Below are positions 23,898 through 31,244 of a stretch of DNA of 64,000 bases, in pieces (within the stretch, counting starts at the first letter, position 1; each line of letters opens with the position of its first letter). The stretch comes from Oceaniglobus roseus. GTDB taxonomy: Bacteria; Pseudomonadota; Alphaproteobacteria; Rhodobacterales; Rhodobacteraceae. Both the position numbers and the translations under genes were made by a program. Location of the stretch: NCBI RefSeq assembly GCF_002869745.1, contig NZ_PNOS01000011.1:44377-108376 (forward strand), written 5' to 3'. The notes below the pieces were generated by a model that saw only the letters and a program-made list of their open reading frames with translations, searched no databases and was not told the DNA's origin.

Positions 23898-25095
23898 CGT
23901 CTTCATCTGCGACTACATCCGGACGCCCATCGGCCGCTACGCCGGGGCGCTGTCACAGGTCCGGGCCGACGATCTGGCGGCGATCCCGCTGCGCGCCCTG
24001 ATGGCCCGCAATGCGGGCGTCGACTGGGCTGCCGTGGACGATGTGATCTTCGGCTGCGCCAACCAGGCGGGCGAGGACAACCGCAACGTCGCCCGGATGG
24101 CGGCGCTGCTCGCGGGCCTGCCCGAGACGGTGCCGGGCACCACGATGAACCGCCTCTGCGGATCGGGGATGGATGCGGTGATGACCGCCGCCCGCGCGAT
24201 CCGCGCCGGAGAGACCGAGCTGATGATCGCGGGCGGAGTCGAGAACATGAGCCGCGCGCCCTTCGTCCTGCCCAAGGCCGACAGCGCCTTTTCGCGGCAG
24301 GCCGCCATCGAGGACACGACTATCGGCTGGCGCTTCGTCAATCCGCTGATGAAGGCGCAGTACGGCGTCGATTCGATGCCCGAAACGGCCGAGAACGTGG
24401 CCGAGGATTTCAATATCAGCCGCGAAGATCAGGACGCCTTCGCCCTGCGGTCCCAACAACGGGCCGCGGCGGCGATGGCGCGCGGGCGGCTCGCGGCCGA
24501 GATCACGCCGGTCGAGATTCCGCAGCGCAAGGGCGATCCGGTCGTCGTCGACACCGACGAGCATCCGCGCCCCGACACCACGCTGGAAGGGTTGGCCAGG
24601 CTGCGTGCGCCGTTCCGCGCGGGCGGGTCGGTGACGGCGGGCAACGCCTCGGGCGTCAACGACGGGGCCGCCGCCCTGATCCTCGCCTCCGAAGATGCGG
24701 CGCGGGCACATGGCCTGACACCCATCGCGCGCGTCCTCGGCGGCGCGACCGCCGGGGTGCCGCCGCGGATCATGGGCTTCGGCCCGGCCCCGGCGTCGAA
24801 AAAGCTGATGGCGCGGCTCGGGCTGTCGCAGCCGGATTTCGACGTGATCGAGCTGAACGAGGCCTTCGCGAGCCAGGGACTGGCGACGTTGCGGGACCTC
24901 GGCATCGCGGACGACGATCCCCGCGTGAACCCCAACGGCGGGGCGATTGCCCTGGGCCATCCGCTGGGAATGTCCGGGGCGCGCATCGTCGGGACCGCGG
25001 CGCTGGAATTGCGCGAGACGGGGGGCAAACGCGCCCTGTCGACCATGTGCATCGGGGTGGGACAGGGCATCGCGCTGGCCATCGCGGCGGTTTGA
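23890..25095 (+). CDS. Thiolase, 3-oxoadipyl-CoA thiolase-like
   Basis: The 401-residue thiolase has the acyl-accepting cysteine in NRLCGSGM, GGVENMSRAPFV, NEAFASQGLA, the GHPLGMSGAR histidine motif and the second catalytic cysteine in STMCIGVGQG. VFICDYIRTPIGRYAGAL at the N-terminus and the 401-residue length closely resemble PcaF/PaaJ, which cleave 3-oxoadipyl-CoA to succinyl-CoA and acetyl-CoA. It overlaps the fadJ-like gene, and its nearness to dioxygenase genes supports a dicarboxylyl-CoA substrate. An acetyl-CoA acetyltransferase is the main alternative. Confidence 0.9.
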   Translation: MRDVFICDYIRTPIGRYAGALSQVRADDLAAIPLRALMARNAGVDWAAVDDVIFGCANQAGEDNRNVARMAALLAGLPETVPGTTMNRLCGSGMDAVMTAARAIRAGETELMIAGGVENMSRAPFVLPKADSAFSRQAAIEDTTIGWRFVNPLMKAQYGVDSMPETAENVAEDFNISREDQDAFALRSQQRAAAAMARGRLAAEITPVEIPQRKGDPVVVDTDEHPRPDTTLEGLARLRAPFRAGGSVTAGNASGVNDGAAALILASEDAARAHGLTPIARVLGGATAGVPPRIMGFGPAPASKKLMARLGLSQPDFDVIELNEAFASQGLATLRDLGIADDDPRVNPNGGAIALGHPLGMSGARIVGTAALELRETGGKRALSTMCIGVGQGIALAIAAV

Positions 25096-25115
25096 GGGGC
25101 GCGCGCGGGCCCCGC

Positions 25116-25931
25116 TCAGCCGGGCAGGCCGCCGACCCAGTCCGCCAGCGCCTGCGCCACGGCCTCCGGCTGTTCGGGCAGGAGCGCGTGGCCCGCGCCC
25201 GGGATGACGACGCAATCGGCCTTGGGACCGATCTTGTCGCGCAGAACGTCAAGGTCCGGCGGTGGCGAGATCACGTCCTCGGCCGCCCCGACATAGAGGG
25301 TCTCAAATCGGTCCGCGACGCGGATCCAGTCCTGGTCACGGGTCAGGCGGGCAGCCTCGCGTTGCGCGGCGGAGACCTCGGGCCACCAGCCGTCCAGCCA
25401 GACCGAGGCGTCGGAGGCGGCGGCGAAATAGACCGCCCTCAGGTGGCCGAGCCGCTCTTCGTCCGGCAGCGCCATGTCGAAGCTGGCCGAGATCGAGGTC
25501 TTCACGCCTTCCGGTACCACGTTGGTCACGATGGCGGCGACGAGGGCCACAGCGCGCGTCAGGTCGGGCCGATCGTGGGCCAGCACGCGCGCCACCCAGT
25601 TTCCGGCGGCGTGGCCGACCAGAACCGCGGGGCCCGCCGCCTCGGCCGCGATGATCGCGGCGACGTCGGCCGCCATTTGGTGCAGCGTCTCGCCGTCGCG
25701 CAACGGCGAGGAGCCGCCGATGCCGCGCGGCTCCGGCAGGATCAGGCGCAGCCCGGCCTGCAGCAGGGGCGGCAGAAGCGGGTCGAAATCCTCAGTCCCG
25801 CGCCCGAGCGAAGGGATCAGCACGACCGAAGGCCCTGCGCCGCAGACGCGGTAGTGCAGGGTGATGCCGTCACGGCTCAGCTGCCGCTGGTGAACGTCGT
25901 CGGCTTTGGTCCGGGGGGTGCTGGTCATCAT
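25116..25931 (-). CDS. Alpha/beta hydrolase-fold protein lacking the nucleophile serine
   Basis: The protein is 271 residues. The fold is clear: VVLIPSLGRGTEDFDPLLPPL, LPEPRGIGGSS, and the C-terminal IPGAGHALLPEQPEAV with catalytic His. The nucleophile elbow reads VGHAAGNW, with alanine where G-x-S-x-G proteins carry serine. It may therefore have a non-hydrolytic or altered activity. The gene is divergent from the ketopantoate-reductase-like gene; no AAGCTA operator lies in the 65-bp gap. The start is uncertain: ATG 25931 and 25928 are both possible, and an upstream TTG at 25946 would add residues without a better ribosome-binding site. Confidence 0.8.
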   Translation of the reverse strand: MMTSTPRTKADDVHQRQLSRDGITLHYRVCGAGPSVVLIPSLGRGTEDFDPLLPPLLQAGLRLILPEPRGIGGSSPLRDGETLHQMAADVAAIIAAEAAGPAVLVGHAAGNWVARVLAHDRPDLTRAVALVAAIVTNVVPEGVKTSISASFDMALPDEERLGHLRAVYFAAASDASVWLDGWWPEVSAAQREAARLTRDQDWIRVADRFETLYVGAAEDVISPPPDLDVLRDKIGPKADCVVIPGAGHALLPEQPEAVAQALADWVGGLPG

Positions 25932-25996
25932 GCGTGCGAGCTGCAATTTTCAACAAGGATGGGCGCACAAGTGCGTTCAGGGAAGGGAGACAGTTC

Positions 25997-26959
25997 ATGA
26001 AACTGGGTGTCATCGGTGCCGGCGCGATCGGCGGCTGGCTGACCTGCGGCTTTGTCGAGGCTGGCGCGACGGCGACGGTCCTCGCACGCGGCAAGACGCT
26101 GGAGGCCCTGCGGGCCGGCGGGCTGACGCTCGACGACGGGGCGGCGGTGCGCAGCTTCGATGTGAGGGCCACCGACGATCCCGCCGACTTGCGGGACGTC
26201 GACGTGCTGCTGCTGGGGCTGAAGGCGCACGATCTGCCGGGGCTGGCCCCCCATATCGAGGCTGCCCTCGGTCCGGAGACAACCGTGGTGGCCGCGATCA
26301 ACGGTCTGCCCTGGTGGTATTTCGAGGCGTTCGGCGGCCCCGCGCATGGCCTGCACCTCGACGCCGTCGATCCGGGCGGCGCCCTGGCGCAGCTGATGCC
26401 CGCAGACCGCGTGGTCGGCGCGGTCGTCCACGCCGGCAGCCGGGTGGAGGCGCCGGGGCGCATCCGCCTCGTGGCGGCGAACCGCGTACTGCTGGGGGAT
26501 GCGGGGCAGGGCGGGCACGCGCCCGAGATCGCCCGGCACCTGGCCGCGGGCGGCCTCCCCGCCAGTGCCAGCGACCGGATTCACCACGATGTCTGGAGCA
26601 AGCTCTGGGGCAATTCCAACATGAACCCGCTCTCGGCGCTGTCGCGGGCGGATCTGTCCACCATGCTGGACGACGACGGCGTGCGCGGCCTTGCCATCGC
26701 CATGATGGAGGAGATGTCGGCCGTGGGCACCCGCATCGGCCTGACCGGCTTCGACGACATCCCCGCGCGGATCGACATGACGCGCAAGCTGGGCGCGTTC
26801 CGCACGTCGATGCTGCAGGACCTCGACGCCGGGCGCGCGCTGGAACTGGACCCGATCCTTGGCGCGCTGGTCGAACTGGCGCGCAGGCTGGACGTGCGCA
26901 CGCCGGTCATGGACGGGGTCTATGGCCTGACGCGGCTGCTGGACAGAAGCCGGACCTGA
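25997..26959 (+). CDS. Ketopantoate reductase-family protein (ApbA/PanE-like)
   Basis: The 320-residue NADPH-dependent reductase has the N-terminal GAGAIGGW fold, KAHDLP (catalytic Lys region) and a C-terminal helical domain with SKLWGNSNMNPLSALSR, where family members place Asn/Ser substrate residues. PanE reduces ketopantoate, but many paralogues in catabolic clusters reduce other 2-keto acids. Here it lies between a thiolase and a dioxygenase, so a pathway-specific ketoacid reductase is more likely than pantothenate synthesis. GGGAGACAG precedes the ATG. The stop codon is embedded in a terminator-like hairpin. Confidence 0.87.
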   Translation: MKLGVIGAGAIGGWLTCGFVEAGATATVLARGKTLEALRAGGLTLDDGAAVRSFDVRATDDPADLRDVDVLLLGLKAHDLPGLAPHIEAALGPETTVVAAINGLPWWYFEAFGGPAHGLHLDAVDPGGALAQLMPADRVVGAVVHAGSRVEAPGRIRLVAANRVLLGDAGQGGHAPEIARHLAAGGLPASASDRIHHDVWSKLWGNSNMNPLSALSRADLSTMLDDDGVRGLAIAMMEEMSAVGTRIGLTGFDDIPARIDMTRKLGAFRTSMLQDLDAGRALELDPILGALVELARRLDVRTPVMDGVYGLTRLLDRSRT

Positions 26960-26968
26960 AAGGTCCGG
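26950..26968. terminator. Hairpin between convergent apbA-like and pcaG-like genes
   Basis: CCGGACCT, GAA, AGGTCCGG: a perfect 8-bp stem with a 3-nt loop that spans the stop codon of the reductase gene. It probably works in both directions, although no T-run is seen. Confidence 0.5.
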
Positions 26969-26982
26969 CCGGGCCCCGGCGG

Positions 26983-27600
26983 TCACGATTCGAAGAAGGG
27001 GGTTTCCTGCCCCCGCGGCCCCCGCAGCAGGATGTCGAAACCGTAGGTCTGCACGCCGTCCGCCTTGCCCAGATCGCGCAGCACCAGCAGGTGCCGCAGG
27101 TCTTCCGGAAGGACGGACAGGACCGGATCTGCGGCATTGGCCTGCGCGTTCTCGGGGAAGAAGAGCGTCGTCTCGGCGTTGCGCATCAGCCCGATGCCCA
27201 TGACGATGATGTTCAGGTGCGGCGCGCGCATGCGGCCATTCTCGGCGTAGGATCCCGGGCGGATGGACCGGAAGGAATAGGCGCCTTCCGCGGTCGACCA
27301 CGCCCGGCCCCAGCCCAGGAAATCCGGATCGGCCCGGTCGCCCTCCGGGTCATCGGGATGGCGGAAGCGGCCTGCCGCATCGGCCTGCCAGAGCTCCAGG
27401 ATGGCGTTGGCGACCGGCTCTCCGCCTTCCTTGCGGACCGTGCCGGTCAGCAGGAAAGGCGTGCCTTGCGTGGTGGGCGCCGCATCGGCGGACAGGCGCG
27501 TCAGGTCGTTGTCGCCAGGCTGGAAGAAATCCGCCGGGAAGAACGGCCCGATGGTGTGCTGCGACAGCGGGATGTGGCGGGGTTGGGCAGGGGTCGGCAT
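26983..27600 (-). CDS. pcaG: Protocatechuate 3,4-dioxygenase alpha-type subunit
   Basis: The 205-residue intradiol dioxygenase subunit has TIGPFFPADFF at the N-terminus, ANAILELWQADAAGRFRHP, FSTAEG-type and GRMRAPHLNIIVMG segments. Like known PcaG proteins it lacks the full iron ligand set: GRF and PHLN replace the GRY and HIH of the beta subunit, so it serves a structural and substrate-pocket role. The ATG at 27600 has GGAGG 4 bp upstream and touches the pcaH stop. It forms (alphaFe-beta) protomers with the PcaH-like protein encoded just upstream. Confidence 0.88.
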   Translation of the reverse strand: MPTPAQPRHIPLSQHTIGPFFPADFFQPGDNDLTRLSADAAPTTQGTPFLLTGTVRKEGGEPVANAILELWQADAAGRFRHPDDPEGDRADPDFLGWGRAWSTAEGAYSFRSIRPGSYAENGRMRAPHLNIIVMGIGLMRNAETTLFFPENAQANAADPVLSVLPEDLRHLLVLRDLGKADGVQTYGFDILLRGPRGQETPFFES

Positions 27601-28313
27601 CATGCCTCCGGCGTCGCGTTGCGTCCGCGCAGGACGATGTCGTGGCGAAAGCCGAGGTGGTCGACGCCGACCTCGGCGGGGTGAATCTGGGTCGCGACCA
27701 GCCGCTTACGCGCGCCCTCGTCGCCGACCGAATTGAGGATGCGGTCCCAGTCGTTCAGGGGATCGCCCGGGAAATACATCTGCGTCACCAGCCGCGACAG
27801 CGTGCTGGGCCCGAGGACCGAGAAGTGGATGTGCGGCGGGCGCCACCAGGTGTCCTTGACCGGGACCGGATAGGCGCCCGGCTTGATCGTCAGGAAGCTG
27901 TAGGCGCCGTTCTCGTCCGAGCGCACGCGGCCATGGCCGAGGAAATTGGGGTCGAGCGGTGCCGCGCGCTGGTCGAGCGCATGGGTGTAGCGACCGGCGG
28001 CATTCGCCTGCCAGAGTTCCACGATGGCGCCGGGGACGGGGCGTCCGTCCTCGTCGAGGATTCGGCCCGAGACCTGCATCAGCAGGCCCTGCGCCAGCTT
28101 GCCGGTCCGGCTTGCCGCGAGGTTGTTGTCGCCGCAGACCAGCTTGCGCCACAGCTCGGCCGGGCCGGTGGTATCGGTCCGCGTCACGGGCCGCTTGAAC
28201 GCCGGTTGCGAGGGCGTATGCGTCCAGGTGTTGGTGTAGCCCTCGATCGGAACGCTGGGCTGCACGCCCTCCGGCCAGGGATCGTAGGCCCTTGTCGCAG
28301 AAGCTTTGGTCAT
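27600..28313 (-). CDS. pcaH: Protocatechuate 3,4-dioxygenase beta-type subunit
   Basis: The 237-residue catalytic subunit carries the four iron(III) ligands of intradiol dioxygenases: Tyr109 (AGRYTH), Tyr148 (AYPVPV), His161 and His163 (RPPHIHFSV), plus Arg158. The spacing from Tyr148 to His161 equals that of characterised PcaH. The enzyme should cleave a catechol such as protocatechuate between the hydroxyls, giving a carboxymuconate. GGAGG precedes the ATG at 28313. The pair is transcribed from a promoter containing operator site C. The cycloisomerase gene pcaB, which would be the next step, is not in the window. Confidence 0.9.
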   Translation of the reverse strand: MTKASATRAYDPWPEGVQPSVPIEGYTNTWTHTPSQPAFKRPVTRTDTTGPAELWRKLVCGDNNLAASRTGKLAQGLLMQVSGRILDEDGRPVPGAIVELWQANAAGRYTHALDQRAAPLDPNFLGHGRVRSDENGAYSFLTIKPGAYPVPVKDTWWRPPHIHFSVLGPSTLSRLVTQMYFPGDPLNDWDRILNSVGDEGARKRLVATQIHPAEVGVDHLGFRHDIVLRGRNATPEA

Positions 28314-28391
28314 GGTCTTTGCCTCCTCCCGTGGGGTGCCGGACGATCGGCCCGTCCGGCCGAAGCCGGGCTTAAACGTCCGTTGCAAAGG

Positions 28392-28421
28392 CTATAAGCT
28401 ATGTTTATAGCTTAATGTCAA
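28392..28421 (-). promoter_or_regulatory. pcaH promoter with AAGCTA-type operator, site C
   Basis: On the minus strand a consensus -35 TTGACA (28421-28416) is followed after 18 bp by TTATAG (28397-28392). The spacer holds a perfect palindrome, TAAGCTAT-GTTT-ATAGCTTA on the plus strand (28395-28414), with 8-bp arms. This is the best copy of the island's shared operator. Confidence 0.75.
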
Positions 28422-28498
28422 GGTTCGGATTTCCGGCGTCGTGTACGTCCTGACGGCGCGATCATCGGAGCAGCGAACGCCGTTAGGCAAGAATCCGA

Positions 28499-28532
28499 TT
28501 GCGGACATTTGAAAAGCTAGTTATATAACTTT
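28499..28532 (+). promoter_or_regulatory. Promoter with AAGCTA-type operator, site D
   Basis: A -35-like TTGCGG (28499-28504) is followed after 17 bp by TATATA (28522-28527). The palindrome AAAGCTAG-TTAT-ATAACTTT (28513-28532) overlaps spacer and -10. It would control the MBL protein gene and the DctPQM transporter. Confidence 0.7.
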
Positions 28533-28627
28533 TAGGGATGAGATCCGAAGCCGCAGCGTTCGGATGAAGCCGGATCGCCGTCGCGAGGAGGTTGCGGCGG
28601 GGTGCGGGAAGGGGAGGAGTGGCCGAA

Positions 28628-29587
28628 ATGGTTGCAATGGTTCGCCAGATCGTCGCCGGTGTCGTCCTGTCGCTTGGCGCGGCGGGGGCGGTGTCCGCGC
28701 AGGCGTTGTTCGACGGCTGCCCGTCGGGCCAGATCCAGCAGCGGTTCGCCGAATTCGGAAAGACGGGGAAAATGCCGCCGGATCTCGGCCGCTGGCTCAA
28801 CACGCCCGAGGCGCAGGCCGTCGCGCCGTGGAAGGCCTTCGACAACGTCGATTACGTCGGCATCTGCTGGGTGTCGGCCTGGCTGGTGCACACCGATGAG
28901 GGCACCGTGCTGATCGACACGCTTTACGGACCCTTCCAGCAGACCCTGATCGACAACATCGCGCAGACCGGCACGGATTTGTCCGACATCCGCTACGTCC
29001 TGATGACCCACGGTCATTTCGACCATGTGGGCGGTGCCGCGGCGCTCAAACCGCTTCTGCCGAACGCCACCTTCGTGATGACGCGGGGCGGCTGGGACGA
29101 GGCGATGGCAGGTGCCGCGGCCTCCGAGGGCACGCCGCGCGCGTGGAAGATGATCGCCCCCGACATGGTGGCCGCCGATGGCGACCGGATCACTCTGGGC
29201 GGCAATACCTTCACCGTCATCGAGACGCCGGGCCACACCTGGGGCACCGCGTCCTATACCTTCGACGTGAAGGATGGCGACGAGACCTACCGCGCGATCA
29301 CCATCGGGGGCCTCGGCCTCAACGCGATCGAGGGGCCGGAGCAGGTCGAGGCCTATATCGCGAGCGTCGATCACCTGCGCGCGCTGGTCGAGGCGCCCGG
29401 CAACGGGATCGACGTCCATCTGTCCACCCACGGCTTCTCCAACAACCTCGACGAGGATCGCCAGGCGCTGGCCGCCCGCGCGCCGGGCGAGGCGCACGTG
29501 CTGGTGAATCCCGAGGGGCTCTTGGCGCAGATCGCGTTCCTGCGGGACCGGGCGGCGGAGCGGCTGCAGGCGGAGCAGGGCAAATAG
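28628..29587 (+). CDS. Exported metallo-beta-lactamase-fold hydrolase (subclass B3-like)
   Basis: The 319-residue protein has an N-terminal signal peptide (VRQIVAGVVLSLGAAGAVSA) and an MBL core with intact THGHFDH motif, a third histidine in TPGHTWG and a C-terminal LSTHGF histidine. The bridging aspartate after the ITIGG strand is absent, the pattern seen in B3-type enzymes, which use the two HxHxDH/His sites instead. A periplasmic role is expected. Genomic context (operator site D, 65 bp before dctP) suggests processing of an imported ester or lactone substrate rather than antibiotic resistance. GGGGAGGAG precedes the ATG by 8 bp. Confidence 0.82.
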   Translation: MVAMVRQIVAGVVLSLGAAGAVSAQALFDGCPSGQIQQRFAEFGKTGKMPPDLGRWLNTPEAQAVAPWKAFDNVDYVGICWVSAWLVHTDEGTVLIDTLYGPFQQTLIDNIAQTGTDLSDIRYVLMTHGHFDHVGGAAALKPLLPNATFVMTRGGWDEAMAGAAASEGTPRAWKMIAPDMVAADGDRITLGGNTFTVIETPGHTWGTASYTFDVKDGDETYRAITIGGLGLNAIEGPEQVEAYIASVDHLRALVEAPGNGIDVHLSTHGFSNNLDEDRQALAARAPGEAHVLVNPEGLLAQIAFLRDRAAERLQAEQGK

Positions 29588-29652
29588 CCTTTCCCGCCAC
29601 AGGCCGGGCCTGCGCGGGCAACACGACATCTGGAACATCGGGAGGTCCATCC

Positions 29653-30702
29653 ATGACATCATTCAAACCGTCGCGCCGTCAGGTGCTGGCCGGCGTCGCC
29701 GCCCTCATCGCCACCCCGGCTCTGGTCCGGCGCGCGTCCGCGGCCGAAGTGACCCTGCGCCTGCACCACTTCCTGCCGCCCGTCGCGCCGATGCATGCCC
29801 AGTTCTTCGAACCCTGGGCCGCGGAACTGGCCGAGGCGTCGAATGGCGCGATCGAGGTGCAGATCTTCCCGGCGATGCAGCTGGGCGGCAAGCCGCCGCA
29901 GCTGGCCGACCAGGTCAACAAGGGCATCGTCGACATGGCATGGGCCCTGCCGACCTACACCCCCGGCCGCTATCCCGTCGCCGAAACCATGGGTCTGCCG
30001 TTTCTCGCCAAGCATGCCGAGGAAACCTCCGTCGCGCTGCACAGGCTGATGGACGAATTCGGCGGCGACGAGTTCAGGGGCATGAAGCCGCTCGCCTTCT
30101 GGAGCCACGACGGCGGCAAGCTTCACATGCGCGAGGGCACCGTGCGCACCGCCGAGGATCTGAAGGGCAGGAAGATCCGCAGCCCCAATGCCGGCATGGG
30201 CGAGCTTCTGACGGCGCTCGGGGCCGAGCCGGTGTTCTTCCCGGTGACCGAGATGGTCGTCGGCCTCAGCAACGGCGTGATCGACGGCTGCTGCCTTCCC
30301 TACGAGGTCGTGCCGCCCTTCAAGCTTCAAGAGCTCACGAAATCCTCCAGCGAGGCGGCTCCGGGGGCCCGCGGCCTTTATGCCAACACCAACGTGCTGC
30401 TGATGAACGCGGGCAAGTACGAGGGACTGTCCGACGACCTGCGCGGCGTGATCGACGCCCATTCCGGGATCGAGCTGTCGCGCCGCATCGGCAAGACCTT
30501 CGACGAGTTCGAGGCGGTCGGACGGAAGATGGTGCAAGAGCAGGGCAACGAGATCGTCGAGATCCCGGCCGGGGAGATCGCCAGCTGGCAGGAGGCGGCG
30601 CAGCCGATCTATACCGAATGGCAGAAGACCCTGGATGCCGCGGGCCATGACGGTGCCGCGATCCTGGCGCGGGCGAACGCGCTGCTGGATCAGGGCGCGT
30701 AG
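29653..30702 (+). CDS. dctP: TRAP transporter solute-binding protein, DctP family
   Basis: The 349-residue periplasmic receptor has a twin-arginine-like signal peptide (SRRQVLAGVAALIATPALV). The DctP features follow: VTLRLHHFLPPVAPMHAQFFEPWAAELAE (split in nature by loops), the LKGRKIRSPNAGMGE segment whose arginine clamps the ligand carboxylate, and PVTEMVVGLSNGVIDG. The ligand should be a carboxylic acid, and its link to pcaHG suggests an aromatic or ring-derived acid. GGAGG lies 8 bp before the ATG. The stop is directly followed by dctQ with no gap. Confidence 0.92.
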   Translation: MTSFKPSRRQVLAGVAALIATPALVRRASAAEVTLRLHHFLPPVAPMHAQFFEPWAAELAEASNGAIEVQIFPAMQLGGKPPQLADQVNKGIVDMAWALPTYTPGRYPVAETMGLPFLAKHAEETSVALHRLMDEFGGDEFRGMKPLAFWSHDGGKLHMREGTVRTAEDLKGRKIRSPNAGMGELLTALGAEPVFFPVTEMVVGLSNGVIDGCCLPYEVVPPFKLQELTKSSSEAAPGARGLYANTNVLLMNAGKYEGLSDDLRGVIDAHSGIELSRRIGKTFDEFEAVGRKMVQEQGNEIVEIPAGEIASWQEAAQPIYTEWQKTLDAAGHDGAAILARANALLDQGA

Positions 30703-31242
30703 ATGACCGGTTGGACCGCGTTGTGGCCCGGACATGGGGGAGGCGCCTCCCCCATGCTGGTCTGGATGGACAGGCTTGCCCGGATCCTTGCCGCCCTTGG
30801 CGGGGCGGTCGTCTTCGGCGTCGCCGTTGCGGTCACGCTTTCCGTCGTCATGCGTATCGTCGGACTTCAGGGGCTGCGCGGCGATTTCGAGATGGTCGAG
30901 ATGTCCTGCGTCGCGGCGGCGGGACTGTTCCTGCCGCTGTGCCAGCTGAACCGCGGTCACGTGATGGTGGACCTGTTCACGGAATGGCTGCCGCGGCGCG
31001 TGCGGACGGGCCTCGACTGGATCTGGCTCTTGGGCTTCGCGCTTGGCTGGGCGGCGGTGTGCTATCTGACCCTTCAGGGCCTCGCGGAGATCCGGGCCTA
31101 CGGCGACCGGACCATGCTTCTGTCCGTCCCGGTGTGGTGGGCCTATATTCCGTCGGCCCTCGGCACCGGCGCGGCCAGCCTGATCGCCTTCGCGCAGGTC
31201 TTCGTGCTGCCGCGGCAACCCATCGTGCAGACGGGGCACTGA
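30703..31242 (+). CDS. dctQ: TRAP transporter small permease, DctQ family
   Basis: The product is 179 residues with four hydrophobic helices (ILAALGGAVVFGVAVAVTLSVVM..., MSCVAAAGLFLPLCQL, WIWLLGFALGWAAVCYLTL and a last helix near 150-165), typical of DctQ. The ATG used directly abuts the dctP stop; a later ATG (30754, MLVWMDRL) would remove 17 residues that look like a non-conserved leader. It forms the membrane complex with DctM. Confidence 0.88.
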   Translation: MTGWTALWPGHGGGASPMLVWMDRLARILAALGGAVVFGVAVAVTLSVVMRIVGLQGLRGDFEMVEMSCVAAAGLFLPLCQLNRGHVMVDLFTEWLPRRVRTGLDWIWLLGFALGWAAVCYLTLQGLAEIRAYGDRTMLLSVPVWWAYIPSALGTGAASLIAFAQVFVLPRQPIVQTGH

Positions 31243-31244
31243 GG

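Larger units (their letters stand above)
28314..28627. promoter_or_regulatory. Divergent control region with operator sites C and D
   Basis: This 314-bp gap lies between leftward pcaHG and the rightward MBL-TRAP operon. It holds no recognisable gene. It contains two promoters, each overlapped by an AAGCTA palindrome (listed separately). The stretch 28425-28495 between them shows no clear feature. Confidence 0.6.

Noticed and set aside
25096..25113. Possible terminator GGGGC...GCCCC after the thiolase gene
   Set aside because: The stem is only 5 bp with an 8-nt GC-rich loop, expected often by chance here; no T-run.
25932..25996. A seventh AAGCTA operator between the Ala-elbow hydrolase and PanE-like genes
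   Set aside because: Only a weak GAGCTGCAA-like stretch is present; it lacks the AAGCTA half-site and the AT-rich core.
28628..29587. Beta-lactam resistance gene
   Set aside because: Although the fold and metal pattern are B3-like, it is operon-linked to a TRAP transporter and shares the catabolic operator; no sign of mobility or resistance context.
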